Below are positions 13,227 to 17,641 of a stretch of DNA of 17,641 nt, in pieces. How positions within the stretch are numbered: position 1 is the stretch's first letter; every line of letters begins with the position of its first letter. The notes under the pieces were generated by a model that saw only the letters and a program-made list of their open reading frames with translations, was not told where the DNA came from and ran no database searches. A program made the position numbers and the translations under genes. The stretch comes from an uncultured Campylobacter sp. (lineage in GTDB: Bacteria > Campylobacterota > Campylobacteria > Campylobacterales > Campylobacteraceae): positions 1 to 17,641 of the forward strand of contig NZ_CALIBB010000247.1 of the NCBI RefSeq assembly GCF_938045595.1, given 5' to 3'.

Positions 13227-13585
13227 TGGACTACAATATCGCAAATAAGGGCTTTGTCTGTTTTGTGTATAGCTTGCAGCGAAGGCGGGCGTTTTGGGCG
13301 GCGTTGTTTGCAGTTTTGGCGGTCAAATTTATCTTGTGCGAGCTGTTTTTAGGTGGCGCGGCAGCCGACGCGCTCGTGGTGAAGCTGCGCTTTGCGACGT
13401 TTCTTAGCTCGCGAGCGAGCGTGACGGTCGGTGTATTTAGTCGCTCGCAAAGCCTCTCGTCGGTTTTATTTAGGCTCGCGCAGGCTACCGCTTGGCATAC
13501 CGGCCTGATACGCGGCGCCGCTAAGCGAGATATTATCGCCGTTTTAAAATTTAATCGCTACGATTACCGCGCGAGCAGGGTCTGA
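13226..13585 (+). pseudogene. Doubtful ORF, possible degenerate dsbB/dsbI remnant
   Basis: A 119-codon ORF begins with the ATG overlapping the TAA of the DsbA-like remnant. Its first third is one membrane-like stretch (AFWAALFAVLAVKFILCELF, about 22-41). Residues ADALVVKLRFATF align without gaps to the PCEQCVYIRFAMF block of Campylobacter DsbB/DsbI-type quinone:disulfide oxidoreductases as I recall it, with both catalytic cysteines lost. A dsbB-type gene next to dsbA would be expected, which is the main support. The remaining two thirds look random, arginine- and serine-rich (SSRASVTVGVFSRSQSLSS), and no other DsbB helices are visible. It lacks a ribosome site of its own. It may be no gene at all. 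Confidence 0.35.
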
Positions 13586-13664
13586 TCCCGCAAATTTCTG
13601 CTCCCTCGCGAGCAAAAAACGCCTCGCTTTCGCAAGCCCTCTTAATCTACTTTTAGCCTTTTGG

Positions 13665-13696
13665 TGATATAATTTTTCAAAATTTTAACGAAGGAG
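13665..13696 (+). promoter_or_regulatory. Extended -10 promoter and ribosome site before oxidoreductase gene
   Basis: TGATATAAT (13665-13673) is an extended -10 box, and AAGGAG (13691-13696) lies five bases before the ATG at 13702. Spacing leaves a very short leader, about 20 bases. The same TGATATAATTTT string stands before the gene at 11796. Confidence 0.7.
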
Positions 13697-13701
13697 ACAA
13701 C

Positions 13702-14250
13702 ATGAAAACGCTCGTGATCTTATCGCATCCGAATTTCGCCGCCTCGCGCGTAAACAAAGCCCTATCGCAGGTCGCAAAGGGCGCCGCCGGCGTAGAGGTA
13801 CGCCATTTAGAGGGGTTTTACGGCTCGGACGTTGCGCGCATCGACGCTCGCGCCGAGCAAGAAGCGCTACGCGGCGCGGATCGTATCGTGTTTTTGTACC
13901 CGCTGTACTGGCTAAACGTGCCGCCTATGCTAAAAGCCTATCTCGACGCCGTTTTTTCGCACGAACTGGTGGGCTCTGGCGCGCTTAGGGGCAAGGTCCT
14001 GCAGCTCGCGCTAAGCGCTAGTACGCCGCTTAGCGAGTACTCCAAACAGGGTGCGATCGGCTATAGCATGGATGAAATTTTAACGCCGCTTAAGATCGCG
14101 GCAAACTACTGCGGGATGGACTTTGCCGTACCATTTATCAGCGGCGGATTTGAGCCCGGCGAGTTTAGCGACGATGCCGTAGATGCCGCAGCCGCACGCT
14201 TTGGCAAACTTTTACGAGGCGAGTTGAGCTCTAGCGAGTATCAAATTTAG
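13702..14250 (+). CDS. NAD(P)H-dependent oxidoreductase (flavodoxin-2 fold), second copy
   Basis: 182 residues. TLVILSHPNFAASRVNKAL is the FMN-binding N-terminal block, and FLYPLYWLNVPPMLKAYLDA the central block of the flavodoxin-2 quinone reductase family; GAIGYSMDEILTPLKIAANY resembles the helix before the last strand. Function is NAD(P)H-driven reduction of quinones, azo or nitro compounds, or flavins, in the cytoplasm. It is clearly related to the protein at 10197-10766 but differs in the central loop (PLYWLN against PLHNFSS) and lacks that protein's TYGFAYG block, so the two are old paralogs rather than a recent duplication. It has its own promoter and a strong ribosome site and stands alone on the + strand after the dsb remnant. 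Confidence 0.88.
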   Translation: MKTLVILSHPNFAASRVNKALSQVAKGAAGVEVRHLEGFYGSDVARIDARAEQEALRGADRIVFLYPLYWLNVPPMLKAYLDAVFSHELVGSGALRGKVLQLALSASTPLSEYSKQGAIGYSMDEILTPLKIAANYCGMDFAVPFISGGFEPGEFSDDAVDAAAARFGKLLRGELSSSEYQI

Positions 14251-15159
14251 CAAAGCAAATGCCCGCTACTCGCGGCGATGAGCCGAAATTTTACGAGGGC
14301 GAATTTTAGCCGCGAAACTGCCGCTTTTAACGAACCGATCGGCAAAAGCTCAAAGTGGATCGAAACACGCATGGATGGCTACGACTAATACGTGCGTGCA
14401 CTCGTTGTGGCCGGTGTTGATTGCTTATAAGGTACAAGCGTGTTTAAACGGCGCGCATCGGCTAGCTAATGTTGTCATCTATGGAGGCACAAATGGGCGT
14501 TCGGCTCGAAGTCATCGGCGTAAAACTCATCGTGTTTATTTGCGCAAGAATGGTTAAATTTCGCAGCAAGTGGCAAAGTAGGGGTAATGAAGTGTGTGTC
14601 GTGATCTTTGGATCGGGTCTGGGTTTTGTGAAGCGGTCTCTGTCGCGCTTGGAGAGTTTAAATTTTAAAATTTACCGCATCGTGTAGTATTCTGCAAAAT
14701 ATCGCATCGCCGCCGCGAAAAGATATGCCGAGCCTTCCGCTGTAAAAGTGTGGTGATTGGTAATTACCGAGCAAAGTGGCGCCGTAGCAAGCGCGTAAAA
14801 TATGAAAGCACATTGCTATAAGCGAGTAGGCAGAGTGAAGAGGAGGGGTCTGCGTTTCATAAATATCTCGCGTGAGTGGGCTTGCGTGCTGCATAGATGC
14901 AAAGCCTGCGCGAAACGTGCACTGCGGTAAAAGGTAAAATAGGGTAAGACCGCTCTTGGTGTGATTGGGGCTGGATGTCGCGCAGGGTGTAGCTGCGCGC
15001 ATGAGAGAAAAGACCGCTTATAGCGTTATTTGGGCTGCTACGAAATTTGATTTATCAAAAGAGATTTTTGAAGAAGGAGCAGAATTTATAAAATTTTGCT
15101 CCTTGATTTTGTGATGTTTAAAGCGCGCGCATCGCTGTCGCACGCACCGTTACGCCTGA
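14251..15159. other. Long stretch with little recognisable coding, probably decayed
   Basis: About 900 bases between the oxidoreductase and Mop genes hold no convincing gene. Possible scraps are a 36-codon + frame at 14278-14388 whose end reads FNEPIGKSSKWIETRMDGYD, which looks like the C-terminus of a real protein, a 64-codon + frame at 14493-14687 with GGAGG five bases before its ATG (MGVRLEVIGVKLIVFICARM...), and a 37-codon + frame at 15001-15114 (DLSKEIFEEGAEFIKF near its end) without a ribosome site. Stop codons are frequent in all frames elsewhere. A strong hairpin lies at 15074-15104. I infer erosion of one or more genes; I see no RNA gene and no insertion sequence ends. Confidence 0.5.
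15074..15104. terminator. 14-bp hairpin, possible terminator
   Basis: AAGGAGCAGAATTT (15074-15087) pairs with AAATTTTGCTCCTT (15091-15104) over 14 positions with one G-T wobble and a 3-base loop. The plus strand continues GATTTTG, the minus strand CTTCAAAAATC. It lies downstream of the minus-strand Mop gene (stop at 15160), so it may end that transcript, or it may be a bidirectional stop. Stem strength is clear; the T-run is weak on both sides. Confidence 0.55.
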
Positions 15160-15585
15160 TTATTTTACGCCGACGATGATTTGAGTAGCTTTTATGATCG
15201 CGGTTACTTCGTCGCCGACTGCTAGCGCCAAATTTTTAACGGAGCTGTTTGTGACGATCGCGCTTAAATTTTCGCCGCCTGCGGTTCTGACATCGATTTC
15301 AGCATTGATTGCGCCCTCTTTAACGGCGGTGATTTTGCCTTTTAGTTGATTTGCAGCACTTAGACGAAGATCATTTTCTCCCTTTGAAATGATGACATTC
15401 GGGGCTTTAAATAAAAATACCGCCTCTTTGCCTGCTTTTAAATCCAAAGTTTTTTCAGAATCGACCGTAACGGTCGCTTTTAGCACGTCGCCGCCTCTGG
15501 TTTTAGCTGTGATTAGCGAATTTACCGCACCTATTTTTACGTCGCTGATTACGACGTGAAGCTGATTTCTAGCACTTATTGCCAT
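15160..15585 (-). CDS. Molybdate-binding protein with two Mop (TOBE) domains
   Basis: 141 residues made of two tandem Mop/TOBE units: SARNQLHVVISDVKIGAVNS at 4-23 begins the first and SAANQLKGKITAVKEGAINA at about 75-94 the second, each followed by a five-strand pattern with an 'ATVT...L.L..G.....FKA' ending. Such di-Mop proteins (ModG-like molbindins) bind molybdate or tungstate oxyanions in oligomers and act as cytoplasmic storage or buffering for molybdenum cofactor synthesis. AAGGAG lies about five bases before the ATG. No modABC transporter or cofactor genes are nearby, so it is a stand-alone gene. Anaerobically respiring Campylobacter rely on several molybdo-enzymes, which fits. Confidence 0.9.
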   Translation of the reverse strand: MAISARNQLHVVISDVKIGAVNSLITAKTRGGDVLKATVTVDSEKTLDLKAGKEAVFLFKAPNVIISKGENDLRLSAANQLKGKITAVKEGAINAEIDVRTAGGENLSAIVTNSSVKNLALAVGDEVTAIIKATQIIVGVK

Positions 15586-16056
15586 AGTTTCTCCTTGTGA
15601 AAAATTACGAGCAATGTTAGCGGCAAATCCTTAAATGAAATTTAAAAATGCCGGATGTAAGAAATTAATTTGATTTGTTGCGAATTTATATTAAGCCCAC
15701 TTTTTAAATTCCTAGCTTGCATTATGAAAAATAGCGTTAAAAAATAGATGAAATTCTAAATTTGCATATATTAAATCGAGTTATTTTCCTTGAAATTTTA
15801 TTTGCTTTTTATAAAATTCTGCGCTTTTTAGAGCTCTGACGCAAAATTTAGCGTTTGTTTTGCGCATCTGCGAAGTGTACATCCGGATGAAAATTTATCT
15901 CAAATTACGCCTGGCAAGGCTTTAATAGCGCTCCGCTTAAGCCTTGTTCGCTGAATTTTGCGCCTCGCACATCGGTTTTACGAGTGAATTGGCGAGCGAG
16001 GCGATTTTACATTTGCTTTAAAATTATGGCGAGCGGTGCGCTTTGAGCGCAAAATT
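15586..16056. other. 471-bp intergenic region with two hairpins
   Basis: No ORF is convincing. The right part carries two hairpins: CAAGGCTTTAA (15915-15925) with TTAAGCCTTG (15937-15946), one base bulged, and CGCCTCGC (15961-15968) with GCGAGGCG (15996-16003). Both could be 3' structures of the DUF488/purF transcript coming from the right on the minus strand. The left part is A+T-rich and should contain the promoter of the Mop gene; TAATATAAAT on the minus strand near 15685-15694 is the best -10 candidate but it is far (about 100 bases) from the ATG. Confidence 0.5.
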
Positions 16057-16413
16057 TCAGCGCACCTTGTTTTGCAGAAAATCACGCAGAATCATCGCGT
16101 GGTTGCAGTGCTCGTCCTTTGCAGCGTATAGCAACGTGACGACTGGCTCGTTTTTAACCTTTTTCAAAAATTCAGCTACGGCGGGATTTTGCTCAAGCTC
16201 AGCTAAGTAAAGCTCCTTAAAATGGGCGAAATTCTCAGGCTTATGCGCGAAAAGCTTGCGTATTTCGGTGCTAGGCGTTATGTCCTTTGCCCACATATCA
16301 AGCTCCAGCGCGTCTTTTTTTATACCACGCGGCCATAGCCTATCGCATAGTACGCGAAATCCATCCTCTTTCTCCGCGCTCTCATAGACGCGCTTAATCT
16401 TGAATTCTGTCAT
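16057..16413 (-). CDS. DUF488-family protein
   Basis: 118 residues, the full usual length of the short DUF488 (YeaO-like) proteins. The family's block VLCDRLWPRGIKKDAL occupies about 21-36, with RVYESAEKEDGFRVL before it, MWAKDITPSTEIRKLFAH after it, and VVTLLYAAKDEHCNHAMIL near the end, which is the family's 'LLYaAKD..hN.A.vL' motif. The biochemical function is not known; members are small cytoplasmic proteins. AAAGGAAC lies upstream of the ATG on the minus strand. Its start is 20 bases after the purF stop, so it is very likely the second gene of a purF transcript. Confidence 0.92.
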   Translation of the reverse strand: MTEFKIKRVYESAEKEDGFRVLCDRLWPRGIKKDALELDMWAKDITPSTEIRKLFAHKPENFAHFKELYLAELEQNPAVAEFLKKVKNEPVVTLLYAAKDEHCNHAMILRDFLQNKVR

Positions 16414-16433
16414 AATCTGTTCCTTTAAATTCG

Positions 16434-17641
16434 TTAGTCTTTGATGAAATAATCGCCGTCGAAGCTTACGAGCGAGTATTTGCGCTCGCCCCCAAGCGCC
16501 TCTACGAGCTCCGGTACGCTAAGAAACGTGAGGCTGTCGGCGCCTATAAATTTGCAAATTTCATCCGTGCTCATATTTGCAGCGATCAGCTCACGCACGC
16601 TCGGTGTATCGATGCCGTAGCGCTCGGGATACTTCAGCTCCGGGCTTGCGATGCACATATGCACGCGCGCCGCGCCCGCGTGGCGCAGAAGCTCGACGAT
16701 CTTTTTGCTCGTAGTACCGCGTACGATGCTATCGTCCACGACGACGACGCTTTTGCCGTGCAGTGCCGCGCCGATCGGGTTTAGTTTGAGTTTGACCTTT
16801 AAATTTCGCACCTCTTGCGTCGGCTCGATGAAGGTGCGGCCGATGTAGTGGTTGCGCACGATCGCCATCTCGAAGGGCAGCTTGCTCTCTTGCGCGAAAC
16901 CAAGCGCCGCCGGCACGCCGCTATCGGGCACGGGCACGACGAAATCGGCTTTTAGCTCTTTACATTTTCGCGCAAGCGCCGCGCCCAGTTTTTTTCTGAC
17001 TTCATATACGTTTTTGCCCTCTACGACGCTGTCTGGGCGCGCAAAGTAGATGTATTCAAACGCGCAAATTCTAGCCTCCGCAGCTTTTAAAATTTGAACC
17101 GAGCTGAACTCATCCTTGCCCTCTTCGAAGATCACCATCTCGCCGGGCTTTACGTCGCGGATGAACTCGGCTCCTACGAGATCAAACGCGCAGGTTTCGC
17201 TCGCGACGATGTAGCCGCCGTCTTTGAGCCTACCGATACTAAGCGGACGCACGCCGTAGCGATCGCGCACGGCAAACATCTTCGAGCGGCTTAAAATCAG
17301 AAGCGAATACGCGCCCACGCACTGCTGTAGCGCCTCGATGATACGGTCTTTTAGATGCTCCTGCTTGCTACGGGCGATGAGGTGCAGGATATTTTCGGTG
17401 TCCATGCCGGACTGAAAGATCGCCCCTTCGCTTACGAGCTTGCGGCGAATTTCGTCTTTATTGATCAAATTTCCGTTATGAACGATCGATATCTCTCCCA
17501 GAGCGTAGTTGCCGACTACCGGCTGCGCGTCCTTTAGGCTATCTGCGCCCGCGGTACCGTAGCGATTGTGGCCGATCGCGATATTGCCCTTTAAAAGCTC
17601 AAAACTCGCGGGGCTAAAAACCTCCGTCACGAGCCCTGTGG
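16434..17641 (-). CDS. purF: Amidophosphoribosyltransferase PurF (partial, N-terminus outside window)
   Basis: About 400 residues are visible; the frame stays open to the window edge, and the GTG at 17628-17630 in GLVTEVF is an internal valine, not a start. The missing N-terminal part, about 50-60 residues, should hold the catalytic cysteine. Visible blocks are LKGNIAIGHNRYGTAG of the glutaminase domain, HNGNLINKDEIRRKL, the PRPP-binding loop VVVVDDSIVRGTTSKK of the phosphoribosyltransferase domain, the YIGRTFIEPTQEVR segment, and YGIDTPSVRELIA near the end. The enzyme makes 5-phosphoribosylamine from PRPP and glutamine, the first committed step of purine synthesis, in the cytoplasm. It reads right to left and is followed after 20 bases by the DUF488 gene. 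This is a housekeeping gene, marking the right part of the window as chromosome. Confidence 0.97.
   Translation of the reverse strand, partial: TGLVTEVFSPASFELLKGNIAIGHNRYGTAGADSLKDAQPVVGNYALGEISIVHNGNLINKDEIRRKLVSEGAIFQSGMDTENILHLIARSKQEHLKDRIIEALQQCVGAYSLLILSRSKMFAVRDRYGVRPLSIGRLKDGGYIVASETCAFDLVGAEFIRDVKPGEMVIFEEGKDEFSSVQILKAAEARICAFEYIYFARPDSVVEGKNVYEVRKKLGAALARKCKELKADFVVPVPDSGVPAALGFAQESKLPFEMAIVRNHYIGRTFIEPTQEVRNLKVKLKLNPIGAALHGKSVVVVDDSIVRGTTSKKIVELLRHAGAARVHMCIASPELKYPERYGIDTPSVRELIAANMSTDEICKFIGADSLTFLSVPELVEALGGERKYSLVSFDGDYFIKD

Noticed and set aside
14658..15002. Minus-strand ORF of 114 codons
   Set aside because: No ribosome site, odd residue mix with many Cys, His and Pro and no domain pattern; probably a chance frame in decayed sequence.
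15651..15886. Nine-base inverted pair CCGGATGTA / TACATCCGG around the Mop promoter region as an operator
   Set aside because: A 9-base pair match within 471 bases is close to chance and the arms are 218 bases apart.
17628..17630. Start codon of purF at the GTG near the right end
   Set aside because: Sequence before it continues the family pattern (GLVTEVF), and the N-terminal catalytic region would be missing; the gene runs off the window.
1..17641. CRISPR array, tRNA, rRNA or insertion sequence
   Set aside because: No regularly spaced repeats, no T-arm-like tRNA pattern and no transposase or terminal repeats were seen on either strand.

Overview
The window looks like a piece of a Campylobacter-type (Campylobacterota) genome in which a low-GC mobile block (about 1-10,100) meets GC-richer chromosomal sequence (about 10,190-17,641). 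I assign the group from the SSB, Rep and PurF protein styles, A+T-rich promoters with TATAAT boxes but no clear -35, and the many AAATTT-type words between genes. I cannot name the species; a higher-GC oral Campylobacter is a guess.

Mobile block, all on + until 9,077: the tail of an acidic protein, an ArdC N-terminal-domain protein, a small unknown, a VirB6/TrbL inner-membrane channel protein of a type IV secretion system, an SSB, an unknown, a type IA topoisomerase with two C-terminal repeats, an unknown, an EcoRI-family adenine methyltransferase and a small membrane protein. A promoter in an A+T-rich gap then starts a second operon, parA plus two small cysteine-pair proteins, closed by a clear intrinsic terminator. 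A further A+T-rich gap with a long palindrome precedes a 188-residue unknown. That gene converges on a Rep_3-family replication initiator on the minus strand, which is the last mobile-type gene before the chromosome. Transfer, DNA processing, protection from restriction, partition and replication functions sit together, as in a conjugative plasmid or integrative conjugative element. Integration at this junction is inferred; no integrase, tRNA or att repeat is visible.

Chromosomal block: two flavodoxin-fold NAD(P)H oxidoreductases, a Bcp-type peroxiredoxin, an unrecognised 323-residue protein, a DsbA-like pseudogene with two in-frame stops and a doubtful ORF after it, about 900 bp with little recognisable coding, a two-domain molybdate-binding (Mop/TOBE) protein, a DUF488 protein, and purF, which runs off the right end.

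The items most worth following are the parA operon with no ParB but two small metal-finger candidates, the 188-residue protein with possible repeated ribbon-helix-helix-like units facing rep, the protease-less ArdC protein with an orphan methyltransferase in the same gene run, and the decayed dsb locus.
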